From contig JAGAZE010000002.1 in the NCBI GenBank assembly GCA_017940185.1, positions 1 through 64,000 on the forward strand: a DNA stretch of 64,000 bases, in the 5' to 3' direction. The notes beneath the pieces were generated by a model. The model did no database searches. It saw only the letters and a program-made list of their open reading frames with translations, and was not told where the DNA came from. A program made the position numbers and the translations under genes. This stretch comes from Bacteroidaceae bacterium. Its GTDB lineage: Bacteria > Bacteroidota > Bacteroidia > Bacteroidales > Bacteroidaceae. Position 1 is the first letter of the stretch. Each line of letters opens with the position of its first letter. Positions 33,786 through 41,900 of this stretch are shown here, piece after piece.

Positions 33786-35186
33786 ATGAAAAAGTTTAAG
33801 TATATCGCATTGTTGGTAGCCGTCCTCTCTCTCGGAGCATGCTCCTACGAGATGAAAGAGAAGTTTGACGACAATGCTACCGAGCGTATAACAAAAGCAA
33901 TTGCAGAGTATCACAGTCTCCTTCAGTCCGCTCCCAACGGATGGATTGTATACTACTTTGCCGACACGCAGTATGGCGGCTACAACCTCCTGCTGAAGTT
34001 CGAAAAAGACAGTGTTACTGCATGGAGCGAGCTCCGTCAGGACAGCATGCAGATTGATGGAAAGAACTATCTCTACCACGAGACCAGCCACTATCGTCTG
34101 GAGCAAAGCGCCGGTGTTGTGCTCTCGTTCGACGAGTACAACAATGTCATCCACAAGTTCTCCGACCCCAACAGCAAGATTGCTGAAGTAGGTCAGGATG
34201 GTGAAGGCTATAACGGCGACCACGAGTGGCGCTTCATCAACTACGAGAATGGTGTGATCACCCTTCGCGGTAAGAAGCACAACTCGCGCATCGAAATGGT
34301 GCAGGCTCCTGCCTCCTACCCGAAACTCGACGAAAATGGCAACAATGTAGGCGAAACTCCCTTCTCGCCTGAGTTCTACTTCGACTCTCTGAAGACTGTC
34401 ATCTTAGAGATGAACTCGGCCAACGTGGTTACCACCGTTGCCGGCGACTCCGTCAAGACAACGAAGAATGCCGACTACAACATGTTCTCCTTCGCAGTGC
34501 CTCAGGAGAACGGAACCACCTCCAACACCGACAAGCCCTTCGTCTACAAGCTCGACGGTATCTACCTCTACAGCCCGCTGGAGATCAACGGACACTCAAT
34601 CACGGCATTCAAGTACGAGCCCGATAAGGTGAAGTACTACGATATTGCCGACCCCGAAGTGATCCTCCACTGCCTCGTGCTCCCCATCAACCAACAGATT
34701 GTGGAGAAGTACTGGTACATCAACAGTGAGGAAGACCTCGGTCCCTATGCTGGTCCTATCTTCCGCAACACCGTCAACGCTATCTACGAGAGCACCGGAC
34801 AGACAAAGGGTGAAAACTGCATCTGGGCACGTATCGGATCGGTTTACTTCACAACGGGTGCGCCCGCTTCCGGATTCGTTTACTTCTGCTACAACTCCGG
34901 CAACTACATATGTCAGGCTCAGTACTCCTACGAGCTGGAAGGCGAGGAGACCATCACACTCAAGCAGTGGGCTCCCTCCACCTACGCACGCCAGAACTCG
35001 TGGACGTACTACACCGAGTTCGGACTGGGCAACTGTGCTGACGTATTCAAGACCACTTTCGACATTCAGACCAACTCTGTGAAGGCACCGAGGTGGGTTA
35101 TCCTGAAGGATCGCAACAATGCACAGAATGTCATCAAGCTCTACATCAGCGGCCTGACCTATCCGTTCGGACGTCGTGAAGACTAA
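33786..35186 (+). CDS. DUF4302-like lipoprotein
   Basis: 466 aa. Lipobox LGACS (Cys about 19). The region after it, TKAIAEYHSLLQSAPNGWI and YYFADTQYGGYNLLLKF, is the recognisable start of the DUF4302 family, found in Bacteroidetes with SusCD and Mx1-type peptidases. The rest is beta-rich and unremarkable. No catalytic motif is visible, so a surface-binding role is the simplest idea. It is the last gene before a strong terminator and lies 11 bp after the metallopeptidase. Confidence 0.85.
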   Translation: MKKFKYIALLVAVLSLGACSYEMKEKFDDNATERITKAIAEYHSLLQSAPNGWIVYYFADTQYGGYNLLLKFEKDSVTAWSELRQDSMQIDGKNYLYHETSHYRLEQSAGVVLSFDEYNNVIHKFSDPNSKIAEVGQDGEGYNGDHEWRFINYENGVITLRGKKHNSRIEMVQAPASYPKLDENGNNVGETPFSPEFYFDSLKTVILEMNSANVVTTVAGDSVKTTKNADYNMFSFAVPQENGTTSNTDKPFVYKLDGIYLYSPLEINGHSITAFKYEPDKVKYYDIADPEVILHCLVLPINQQIVEKYWYINSEEDLGPYAGPIFRNTVNAIYESTGQTKGENCIWARIGSVYFTTGAPASGFVYFCYNSGNYICQAQYSYELEGEETITLKQWAPSTYARQNSWTYYTEFGLGNCADVFKTTFDIQTNSVKAPRWVILKDRNNAQNVIKLYISGLTYPFGRRED

Positions 35187-35239
35187 GCCGCAGCCTTGAT
35201 GGAAAAGCACCATGGTGCCATCATCAAAGCAACACACTC

Positions 35240-35269
35240 AAGCCCGCCCTCCTCACCGAGGGCGGGCTT
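35240..35269 (+). terminator. Terminator of the SusCD operon
   Basis: AAGCCCGCCCTC and GAGGGCGGGCTT form a 12-bp stem around CTCACC, followed by TTCG. The T-run is short (TTTT counting the arm), but the stem is strong. Confidence 0.88.
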
Positions 35270-35375
35270 TTCGTATATAGAAGACCGATTCCTATCCTAT
35301 ACCCACGCACACGCTTTTAGGGATTTCCCCATCGTAATTTAGGGAAACAACCTCATCCGATTTTCACCTCCCCAC

Positions 35376-35383
35376 TACCTTTG
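35376..35383 (+). promoter_or_regulatory. -7 box (TACCTTTG) of the small porin gene
   Basis: TACCTTTG predicts a start near 35390, 40 nt before the ATG at 35430. No clear -33 element. Confidence 0.5.
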
Positions 35384-35429
35384 CACCATCATCAATACCA
35401 TTTCTCCAACCTCTAATACCCCAAACATT

Positions 35430-36122
35430 ATGCGACCAATCCGTCTCACTCTCACCCTGTCGTTGCTGCTCCTTGCCACGATAGGCACGATGGCGCAGAG
35501 TCGCCACCGCTACACTCCGCCCCGTCCCGACTATTCGCGCTACTCCGGCACCTCGCGCCGCAGCATCTTTGCCTCTGAGCCCGACCGCTACTTCGGCTTC
35601 CGCGTCGGACTCTCGGCGTCGCATGTCAACTCCGACGACCGCTACCTCGACGGCGGCGACACGCAGACAGGACTCAACATCGGTGCCGTAGCGGGCATAA
35701 GCCTCACACCGCGGGCACCGCTCTATCTCGAGGCAGGCATCGCCTACATAGAGAAAGGTGGTAAAGGCACCTACGAACGCAAGCACTTCACCTACGATCT
35801 CAACTACATCGAAGTGCCTCTGGTGCTTAAGTACCGCGCCTTCGTGGCCGACAACTTCAGCATCGACCCCTTCTTCGGCGGCTATCTGGCCTGTGGCGTG
35901 GGAGGCAAGATCAAAGACTTCGGCGACCGCAAGGCCGAGAGTGCCTTCTCCGACGATGCCTTCCGGCGCTTCGACGGAGGCCTGCGCCTCGGAGTGGGCC
36001 TCAGCTACGACCTGCTCTATGTGGAAGCAGGCTACGACTTCGGACTCGCCAACGTATGCAACGACACCTTCGACACATCACACAACGGATGTTTCTTCGC
36101 CAACGTCGGAGTCAACTTCTGA
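35430..36122 (+). CDS. Small outer-membrane beta-barrel (porin family) protein
   Basis: 230 aa. Signal peptide LLLLATIGTMAQ (cleavage near 23), then an Arg/Tyr-rich linker (SRHRYTPPRPDYSRYSG) before alternating strands: YFGFRVGLSASHV, LNIGAVAGISLT, APLYLEAGIAYIEKGG, YIEVPLVLKYRAF, and the closing GCFFANVGVNF. This is the OMP_b-brl_2-like eight-strand type, about 200 residues. Function unknown; it may be structural. A single gene between a terminator and its own hairpin. Confidence 0.85.
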   Translation: MRPIRLTLTLSLLLLATIGTMAQSRHRYTPPRPDYSRYSGTSRRSIFASEPDRYFGFRVGLSASHVNSDDRYLDGGDTQTGLNIGAVAGISLTPRAPLYLEAGIAYIEKGGKGTYERKHFTYDLNYIEVPLVLKYRAFVADNFSIDPFFGGYLACGVGGKIKDFGDRKAESAFSDDAFRRFDGGLRLGVGLSYDLLYVEAGYDFGLANVCNDTFDTSHNGCFFANVGVNF

Positions 36123-36144
36123 CGAAAAAGTAGTAGCAACAACA

Positions 36145-36182
36145 AAAAAGTGTACCATCGGCAAGCGGTGATACACTTTTTT
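36145..36182 (+). terminator. Terminator of the small porin gene
   Basis: AAAAAGTGTA...CG and CG...TACACTTTTTT pair with one interior mismatch around GCAAG, ending in a run of T. It starts 23 bp after the stop. Confidence 0.85.
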
Positions 36183-36272
36183 CTTACCTTTACACTCACA
36201 ATAGGCACACACTTTGCACAATGAAGTGTCAACATAACAATACAAGTATCATCATAACATCATTCCCACAAC

Positions 36273-36827
36273 ATGAAAACCATCTACGATTTCACAGTCA
36301 AAGGCCGCAAAGGCGAGAACGTATCACTCAAGGAATATGCCGGCGAAGTGCTCCTCATCGTCAACACCGCCACCAAGTGCGGATTCACACCGCAATACGA
36401 TGAACTCGAAAAGCTTTACCGCACCTATCGCAAAGAGGGTTTCGTGGTGCTCGATTTCCCCTGCAACCAGTTCGGACAGCAGGCGCCGGGCACCGACGAG
36501 AGCATACACGAGTTCTGCAAGCTCAACTTCGGCACCGAGTTTCCGCGCTTCAAGAAGGTGAAGGTCAACGGCGACGACGCCGAGCCGCTCTTCCAATGGC
36601 TCAGGGAGGAGAAAGGATTTGCCGGATGGGACATGGAACATCCCATAGCCCACATCCTCGACGACATGCTCACCAAGGCCGACCCCGACTACAAAGAGAA
36701 AAACGACATAAAGTGGAACTTCACCAAGTTCCTCATCAACAAGAAGGGCCAAGTAGTGGCACGCTTCGAGCCCACGGCCAAGATAGAAGTCATCGAAGAA
36801 GAAGTAAAACGCCTCCTGGCAGAGTAA
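36273..36827 (+). CDS. Glutathione peroxidase-like peroxidase (Cys type)
   Basis: 184 aa, the standard length. It reduces hydroperoxides, in bacteria usually with thioredoxin rather than glutathione. The active site is NTATKCGFTPQYDELEKLY (about 31-49) with Cys, not selenocysteine; the FPCNQFGQQAP motif (about 66-76) and the W/N of KWNFTKFLIN (about 149-158) complete the tetrad. No signal peptide, so cytoplasmic. trxB follows after 31 bp, which fits a thioredoxin-dependent cycle. Confidence 0.95.
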   Translation: MKTIYDFTVKGRKGENVSLKEYAGEVLLIVNTATKCGFTPQYDELEKLYRTYRKEGFVVLDFPCNQFGQQAPGTDESIHEFCKLNFGTEFPRFKKVKVNGDDAEPLFQWLREEKGFAGWDMEHPIAHILDDMLTKADPDYKEKNDIKWNFTKFLINKKGQVVARFEPTAKIEVIEEEVKRLLAE

Positions 36828-36829
36828 CT

Positions 36830-36850
36830 CGCGCGCGTACCTATATATAT
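36830..36850. repeat. CG-then-AT alternating tract
   Basis: CGCGCGCGTACCTATATATAT fills most of the gpx-trxB gap. Its first part CGCGCGCGTACCTATAT recurs within the GT2 gene at 56343-56360. Confidence 0.75.
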
Positions 36851-36858
36851 TATTAGCT

Positions 36859-37797
36859 ATGACACACAATTGTCTCATCATCGGAAGCGGTCCTGCCGGC
36901 TACACTGCGGCCATCTACGCTGCGCGTGCCAACCTGAAGCCCGTGGTCTACTGCGGCATGCAGCAGGGCGGACAGCTCACCACCACAACAACAGTAGAAA
37001 ACTTCCCCGGCTATCCCGAGGGTGTCGACGGCAATCAGCTCATGCTCGACCTTCGTCGGCAGGCTGAACGCTTCGGCGCCGACCTGCGCGACGGCATTAT
37101 CACAGCCGTCGACTTCAGCAAGCGACCCTATCGCCTCACCACCGACCATGGCGATGAACTAAGCGCACACACCGTCATCATCGCCACAGGCGCCTCGGCC
37201 AAATATCTCGGTCTGCCCGACGAAGAGAAATATCGCGGCGAGGGCGTCTCTGCCTGTGCCACCTGCGACGGCTTCTTCTACCGCCGCCGCACCGTCGCCG
37301 TAGTGGGCGGCGGCGACACGGCATGCGAGGAAGCGCTCTACCTCGCCTCACTTGCCAAGCAGGTCTATCTCATCGTGCGCAAGCCTTTCCTGCGCGCCTC
37401 CGACGTCATGCAGCAGCGCGTGTTCAACACCGAAAACATCCAGGTGCTCTTCCGCCACAATGCCGAAGGACTCTACGGCGACAACGGCGTGGAGGGTGTC
37501 CACCTCGTGGAAGGCCTCGGCGAGGCCGACGAGCGTCACTACGACCTGCCCGTCGACGGTTTCTTCCTCGCCATAGGCCACAAGCCCAACTCCGACCTCT
37601 TCCGTCCTTGGCTCGACACCGATGCCACCGGCTACCTGCTCACCCTCGACGGCACCCCGCGTACCAAGCTGCCGGGCATCTACGCCGCCGGCGACGTGGC
37701 CGACCCGCACTACCGACAGGCCATCACGGCGGCTGCAAGCGGATGTAAGGCTGCCATAGAGGCAGAGCGCTACCTGCGCGAGCACAATCCCGCCTGA
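36859..37797 (+). CDS. trxB: Thioredoxin-disulfide reductase
   Basis: 312 aa, cytoplasmic FAD/NADPH enzyme that recycles thioredoxin. FAD-binding GSGPAGYTAAIYAARA (about 8-23), the redox pair CATC (about 132-135, in SACATCDGFFYRR), an NADPH-binding VGGGDTACEEALYLA (about 151-165) and the C-terminal GIYAAGDVADPHYRQAITAAASG (in parts, about 272-294). Start at 36859 gives the standard MTHNCLIIGSG-like beginning. It follows gpx by 31 bp, so the two form a peroxide-defence pair. Confidence 0.96.
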   Translation: MTHNCLIIGSGPAGYTAAIYAARANLKPVVYCGMQQGGQLTTTTTVENFPGYPEGVDGNQLMLDLRRQAERFGADLRDGIITAVDFSKRPYRLTTDHGDELSAHTVIIATGASAKYLGLPDEEKYRGEGVSACATCDGFFYRRRTVAVVGGGDTACEEALYLASLAKQVYLIVRKPFLRASDVMQQRVFNTENIQVLFRHNAEGLYGDNGVEGVHLVEGLGEADERHYDLPVDGFFLAIGHKPNSDLFRPWLDTDATGYLLTLDGTPRTKLPGIYAAGDVADPHYRQAITAAASGCKAAIEAERYLREHNPA

Positions 37798-37891
37798 CAC
37801 ACGGCGACAGCCCACGCTCCCATGCCACGTCAGCAGACCTCGCAAGGAGCCGTAGCAGGAGCCAACGACAGCACTCCTACATATCAACAGT

Positions 37892-37957
37892 AATGCAATA
37901 TCGTCGACTTTGGTCACCAAAGTCGACGATATTGCATTCTAAAGTCGACGACATTGC
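37892..37957. repeat. 47-bp perfect inverted repeat plus third arm
   Basis: AATGCAATATCGTCGACTTTGGT (37892-37914) is the exact reverse complement of 37916-37938, with one base between. A third, slightly altered arm follows (37940-37957, AAAGTCGACGACATTGCC). It lies between trxB (plus) and the AraC gene (minus), both pointing toward it, so it may act as a two-way terminator, yet no T-run follows on either strand. The rest of 37798-38111 shows nothing else. Confidence 0.85.
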
Positions 37958-38111
37958 CTTGCGGTGAGGTAACGTTCGCCTTCCGACCAGGCCCCCGCCA
38001 CCATCCGGCCGGGGTCCGTCGCGCTCATGGCAGCCCTCGTTTTCCCCTCCTTCTGCGCCCTTGCCGACGGCAGGTAGAAACCAATAGCCCCGACTCTGCC
38101 CCCCTTTGTCG

Positions 38112-38966
38112 CTAAGCCATCTCCCTGTATTCAGTGGGCGCGTGGCCAGTGTTGTTTTTGAAGTAGCGGCTGAAAGCAGCCTGGTCGGAGAAACCCAGCC
38201 GGTGTGCAATCTGTTGCACCGTCATCTGTTGGTGGCGCAGCAGCGCTTTCGCCTGAATGACGACATAGCTGTGTATCCATTCCAATGCTCCGATGCCCGT
38301 CTGCTGCTTGATGACGGCAGAAAAATGCTTGGGCGAGAGGTTGAACAGGTTGGCGTAGAACTGCACTTCGCGACTCTCGCTGTAGTGTTGTTCTATGGCA
38401 TGGTAGAAGTTGGAGAACAGTTCTTCGTGCATTGTGGGCATATGGTCTTCCACGCCGTTGGTGCGCCGATAGTCGCGCAGATGCGTAAACAGCACCTCCA
38501 GCATGTTGCCCAGCAGTCGGGTGCGCTGTGGGCTGTCGTCGCGGCTGATGTCGCGCAGCAGCAGGGCGATGTCCACGATGCGTGCAAACTGCGCTTCGTT
38601 CAGGGGCACATCCTGCCGGTAGTGGTAGTGTTGCAGGTCGCGATACACATCGGGGTATTGGTGCTTCATCTCCTGCTGAAAGGCAGGTGCCAGCACGATG
38701 AGAATGGCCCGATAGTCGTCCGACGACTCGTGGGCGCACAGCATATGGTGCGACAGTATTACAGCAGCCTCGTGAGCGCCGAAGGTGATGGGGCGCATGT
38801 CGCACTCACCCTTAAACCATCCGCTCAGGCTGACGCACACCGTCATCATATCGGTGACGAAGGGCTCGTTGTAGAGCGGCATGGCACGTATGTCGTCGAA
38901 TACCACCAACCCGCGCTCGACTATCTTGTCGACCTGCGACAGCATGGGATGAATAGTGTGCAGCAT
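38112..38966 (-). CDS. AraC family transcriptional regulator
   Basis: 284 aa from the ATG at 38966; the open frame extends to 39044, past the likely promoter box at 38993-39000. The N-terminal part (about 40-150) is the variable sensor, with MRPITFGAHEAAVILSHHM. The C-terminal 100 residues hold the double helix-turn-helix: SREVQFYANLFNLSPKHFSAVIKQQTG and MTVQQIAHRLGFSDQAAFSRYFKNNTGHAPTEYR (both in shortened form). It is divergent from the 39161-41505 unit, which is its likely target. Ligand unknown. Confidence 0.93.
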   Translation of the reverse strand: MLHTIHPMLSQVDKIVERGLVVFDDIRAMPLYNEPFVTDMMTVCVSLSGWFKGECDMRPITFGAHEAAVILSHHMLCAHESSDDYRAILIVLAPAFQQEMKHQYPDVYRDLQHYHYRQDVPLNEAQFARIVDIALLLRDISRDDSPQRTRLLGNMLEVLFTHLRDYRRTNGVEDHMPTMHEELFSNFYHAIEQHYSESREVQFYANLFNLSPKHFSAVIKQQTGIGALEWIHSYVVIQAKALLRHQQMTVQQIAHRLGFSDQAAFSRYFKNNTGHAPTEYREMA

Positions 38967-38992
38967 ATCAATAAAGTTTAGATGATACACCA

Positions 38993-39000
38993 CAAAAGTA
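38993..39000 (-). promoter_or_regulatory. -7 box (TACTTTTG) of the AraC gene
   Basis: TACTTTTG on the minus strand, start near 38987, leader of about 20 nt. This supports the ATG at 38966. Confidence 0.5.
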
Positions 39001-39160
39001 GTGATTGTTTGACAAAAAAGTGCGAAAAACCGAAAAATTGCCAAACATTTCGTCCCAATGGCTATAAAGATTATGCATTAATCCCTTCACCTTTGCACTC
39101 ACGCAAACAAATAATTGGGGCACGGAGAGATCACAAACATCTACACTACACACCAAGAGT

Positions 39161-39532
39161 ATGAAAAAGTTAGTCTTATTATTCTGTTTTCTGATAGGCG
39201 CCTTGACTGTGCATGCCGACGATTATGCCTATCTCACCTTTGAAACCACCTCGGGCTGGAAGGTGTCGGTGCCCGTGGCATCGCTCACCATTTCCATCTC
39301 CGGCACCACACTCACAGCAGGCGGTCAGAGCTTCGCCCTCACCGACCTGAGCAAGATGTATTTCTCCGCATCCGACGAGACGACAGGCATTGACACGCTC
39401 ACTACCCACGACTGGGACGAGGCTGTGGCCGTCTACGACCTCAACGGCCGGAAGGTGGAAAAAGACCAAGCGAAGAAAGGCGTGTATATAGTGAAAACCA
39501 AACAAGGAACCCATAAAATAGTAGTGCAATGA
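39161..39532 (+). CDS. Small secreted protein with sorting-like C-terminus
   Basis: 123 aa. Signal peptide (LLFCFLIGALTVHA), then a beta-rich segment (YLTFETTSGWKVSVPVASLTISISGTTLTAGGQSFALTDLSKMYFS in parts) and a C-terminal tail VAVYDLNGRKVEKDQ..GVYIVKTKQGTHKIVVQ. The tail resembles the C-terminus of the 6594-7103 protein and the T9SS type A sorting domain. The same beta segment (SVTYEF...SLT/ITLTIMGKTFQLNDISSM) opens the following gene, so the two share a repeated N-terminal module. It overlaps that gene by 4 bp (ATGA) and is divergent from AraC. Function unknown. Confidence 0.75.
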   Translation: MKKLVLLFCFLIGALTVHADDYAYLTFETTSGWKVSVPVASLTISISGTTLTAGGQSFALTDLSKMYFSASDETTGIDTLTTHDWDEAVAVYDLNGRKVEKDQAKKGVYIVKTKQGTHKIVVQ

Positions 39533-41505
39533 AGAAGCTTTTGACCCTCCTTGCCTTGGTGGCCACCACGCTGACAGCCATGGCGCAGACACAGACGCTG
39601 AACGTGACAGTGGGCAGCGTTACCTATGAGTTTCCCGCTGCACAGACAGGCGAGATGACCTATGCCGACGGCACCACGCTCACCATCATGGGCAAGACCT
39701 TTCAGCTCAACGACATCAGCAGTATGGCAGTAGGCACTGCCACCGTAGCCGACGGCTGCATAAGCGTCGTCTACAGCGGCACGGCAGCACAAGTGACAGT
39801 GGCCGGCAATATCGCCAAGCATGTCGATGCCACGACCAGTGGTGCCCACGTGTCGATAGCTCAGAGCGACACGCTGGCAGAAGAGATAACCTACAACCTG
39901 TCGGGCTCCTCCACCGACGGCGAGTTCTACATGTCGGGTTCCTACAAGGCTACCATAGAGCTCAACGGACTGACACTCACCAACGTCAACCCCGTCTACA
40001 GCGGCGCCGCCATACACATACAGAACGGCAAGCGCATCAAAGTGAAAGTGGTGACAGGCACCACCAACAAGCTCGTCGATGCCTCCACAGGCTCGCAGAA
40101 GGGATGCCTCTACATCAAGGGACATGCCGAGTTTGCACAGAAGGGCACACTCGAAGTGGTGGGCAACGTGAAGCACGCCATCAAGGCGGGTGAATACATC
40201 ACACTGAAAAACGCTACGCTCAACATCACCTCCGCCCAGGGCGACGGCATATCGTGCAACCAGTTCTTCCTCATGGAGAGCGGCACCGTCAACATCAGCG
40301 GCACTGCCGATGATGGCATACAGTGCGACCTCGAAGGCACCACGTCGACAGGTGAGACCACCGACCACGAAGACGAAGACTCGGGCAACATCTACATCTC
40401 GGGCGGCACCATCACCATCAGCTGCGATGCCATTGCTGCCAAGGGCATCAAGGGAGCCGGCGACATGAACATCTCGGGCGGCACCATCACCGTCACCACC
40501 AGCGGCAAGGGCGAATGGGACACCACCGACCTGGAGACCAATGCAGCCTGCGGACTGAGCTGCGACGGCAACATGAACATCTCGGGCGGTACCATCAACG
40601 CCACCAGCACAGGCTCGGGAGGCAAGGGCATGAAGTGCGACGGCGTGCTCACCATCACCGACGGCGACATCACCGTGAAGACCACAGGCGCACTCTACTA
40701 TCATAACGGAACTACCGAGAACACCAACTACACAGGCAACACCGACAATGTGAACAGCGCGTACTACTCCTCGCCCAAGGGCATCAAGGCAGGACTGAAG
40801 ACAGAGACAGGCTCGAGCTATGTCAACGGCCGACTGGTCACCACCTACAGCTACAGCGGCGGCATTGAGATCAACGGCGGCACCATCCGCGTCAGCACCA
40901 GCGGACGCAACGCAGAAGGCATAGAGAGCAAAAACTACATGAACATCAACGGCGGACACATCATCGTCAACTCCTACGACGACGGCATCAACTCTGCACA
41001 GGACATGACCATCAACAACGGCTTTATCTTTGCCCGTGCCGCCAACAACGATGGCATCGACACCAACGGCAACTGCTACATCAAGGGTGGCGTGGTCTAT
41101 GCCATGGGCGCTTCTGGTATTGAGATGGCTATCGACGCCAACAGCGAAGATCAGAAGAAACTCTACATCACGGGAGGCACCATCATAGCCATCGGTTCGC
41201 TGGAGCGTGGCGCCAGCCTCACGCAGACATGCTATCAGACGCGGTCGTGGAGCAAGAACACCTGGTATTCCCTCAACAGCAACGGCAATGTGGCTGTGGC
41301 CTTCAAGACGCCCGCCAGCGGCAGCTCCACGCTGATCGTCTCCACGGCGGGCACCACCACGCTCACCTCGGGCGTGAGCGTCAGCGGCGGCACGGAATAC
41401 TTCGACGGCATGGCCAACATCGGCGGCACCGTGACAGGCGGCACCAACGTGCAGCTCTCCACCTACAGCAGCGGAGGCGGCTTCGGACCCGGCGGAGGAT
41501 TCTAG
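39529..41505 (+). CDS. Secreted beta-helix protein, Cthe_2159-like (carbohydrate-binding domain)
   Basis: 658 aa with a signal peptide (LLTLLALVATTLTAMAQ). After an N-terminal module like that of the previous gene (about 25-80) comes a long right-handed beta-helix (about 90-560) with repeated rungs of the form NISGGTI (three near-copies around 290-370) plus FMSGSYKATIELNGLTLTN-type strands. The SSKGIKAG and DDGINSAQDM segments are typical of the Cthe_2159-like (DUF4353) family, which binds polygalacturonate in the clostridial example. The end is GGGFGPGGGF, a Gly-rich tail with no sorting motif. A role in binding plant or host glycans is inference. Start overlaps the upstream gene. Confidence 0.85.
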   Translation: MKKLLTLLALVATTLTAMAQTQTLNVTVGSVTYEFPAAQTGEMTYADGTTLTIMGKTFQLNDISSMAVGTATVADGCISVVYSGTAAQVTVAGNIAKHVDATTSGAHVSIAQSDTLAEEITYNLSGSSTDGEFYMSGSYKATIELNGLTLTNVNPVYSGAAIHIQNGKRIKVKVVTGTTNKLVDASTGSQKGCLYIKGHAEFAQKGTLEVVGNVKHAIKAGEYITLKNATLNITSAQGDGISCNQFFLMESGTVNISGTADDGIQCDLEGTTSTGETTDHEDEDSGNIYISGGTITISCDAIAAKGIKGAGDMNISGGTITVTTSGKGEWDTTDLETNAACGLSCDGNMNISGGTINATSTGSGGKGMKCDGVLTITDGDITVKTTGALYYHNGTTENTNYTGNTDNVNSAYYSSPKGIKAGLKTETGSSYVNGRLVTTYSYSGGIEINGGTIRVSTSGRNAEGIESKNYMNINGGHIIVNSYDDGINSAQDMTINNGFIFARAANNDGIDTNGNCYIKGGVVYAMGASGIEMAIDANSEDQKKLYITGGTIIAIGSLERGASLTQTCYQTRSWSKNTWYSLNSNGNVAVAFKTPASGSSTLIVSTAGTTTLTSGVSVSGGTEYFDGMANIGGTVTGGTNVQLSTYSSGGGFGPGGGF

Positions 41506-41561
41506 CCAAACACAGCGACATCAATACTGTGAAATAACTTATCAACTGTTACCATTTTTTG

Positions 41562-41596
41562 AAAAGTGAGTCAGCGCGATGCTGGCCCACTTTTTT
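41562..41596 (+). terminator. Terminator after the beta-helix gene
   Basis: AAAAGTG..TCAGC and GCTGG..CACTTTT pair around GCGAT with one or two mismatches, then TT. It begins 57 bp after the stop. Confidence 0.85.
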
Positions 41597-41601
41597 GTGA
41601 G

Positions 41602-41633
41602 TTGACAAGTAGACAAGTAGACAAGTTGACGAG
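41602..41633. repeat. Octamer tandem repeat (TTGACAAG-TAGACAAG type)
   Basis: Four 8-bp units (TTGACAAG, TAGACAAG, TAGACAAG, TTGACGAG) follow in register. Such octamer runs with VNLST/QLT-type open frames are common between genes in Bacteroidales. Confidence 0.85.
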
Positions 41634-41769
41634 TTGTTAGTTTCGTCTGCTTGTTTGTGTTGAAATACAAGGGGCATGGAGGGGAACGCGAGGCGTGGAG
41701 AGAGGAGGAGTGGGAAGTGGAGGCATCTCCCTGCACTATCTGTGAGAAGGCCTCAAAGATGGAGAACAG

Positions 41770-41812
41770 CAAGTGTTGCCCAATCACACTCCAAGTATTG
41801 GCTAATGAGAAA
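41770..41812. repeat. Short member of the 22-bp GGGCAA repeat family
   Basis: Two inverted units, CAAGTGTTGCCCAATCACAC (41770) and CAAGTATTGGCTAATGAG (41792), are 22 bp apart and match the inverted units at 283-326. Confidence 0.7.
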
Positions 41813-41886
41813 TTATCTCAGTAAGGCTATATATAGACGGCAAATGCAAATTTTGTCTGTAAATAATGTGTTAAAAAAAAAAGATG

Positions 41887-41894
41887 TAACTTTG
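41887..41894 (+). promoter_or_regulatory. -7 box (TAACTTTG) of the BspA-like gene
   Basis: TAACTTTG follows a run of ten or more A. The predicted start is near 41901, some 300 nt before the ATG at 42201. The -33 element is not clear. Confidence 0.55.
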
Positions 41895-41900
41895 CAGCAT

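Noticed and set aside
37877..38209. 110-residue minus-strand frame over the palindrome
   Set aside because: It runs across the palindrome and the end of the AraC gene with no start signal; composition is low in complexity.
39433..40959. 508-residue minus-strand frame opposite the beta-helix gene
   Set aside because: The repeated Gly/Asp codons of the beta-helix give an open antisense frame rich in Val, Ala and His; no start signal or family.
41602..41633. Octamer repeats as a possible CRISPR-like array
   Set aside because: Eight-base units follow each other without spacers, so they are simple tandem repeats.
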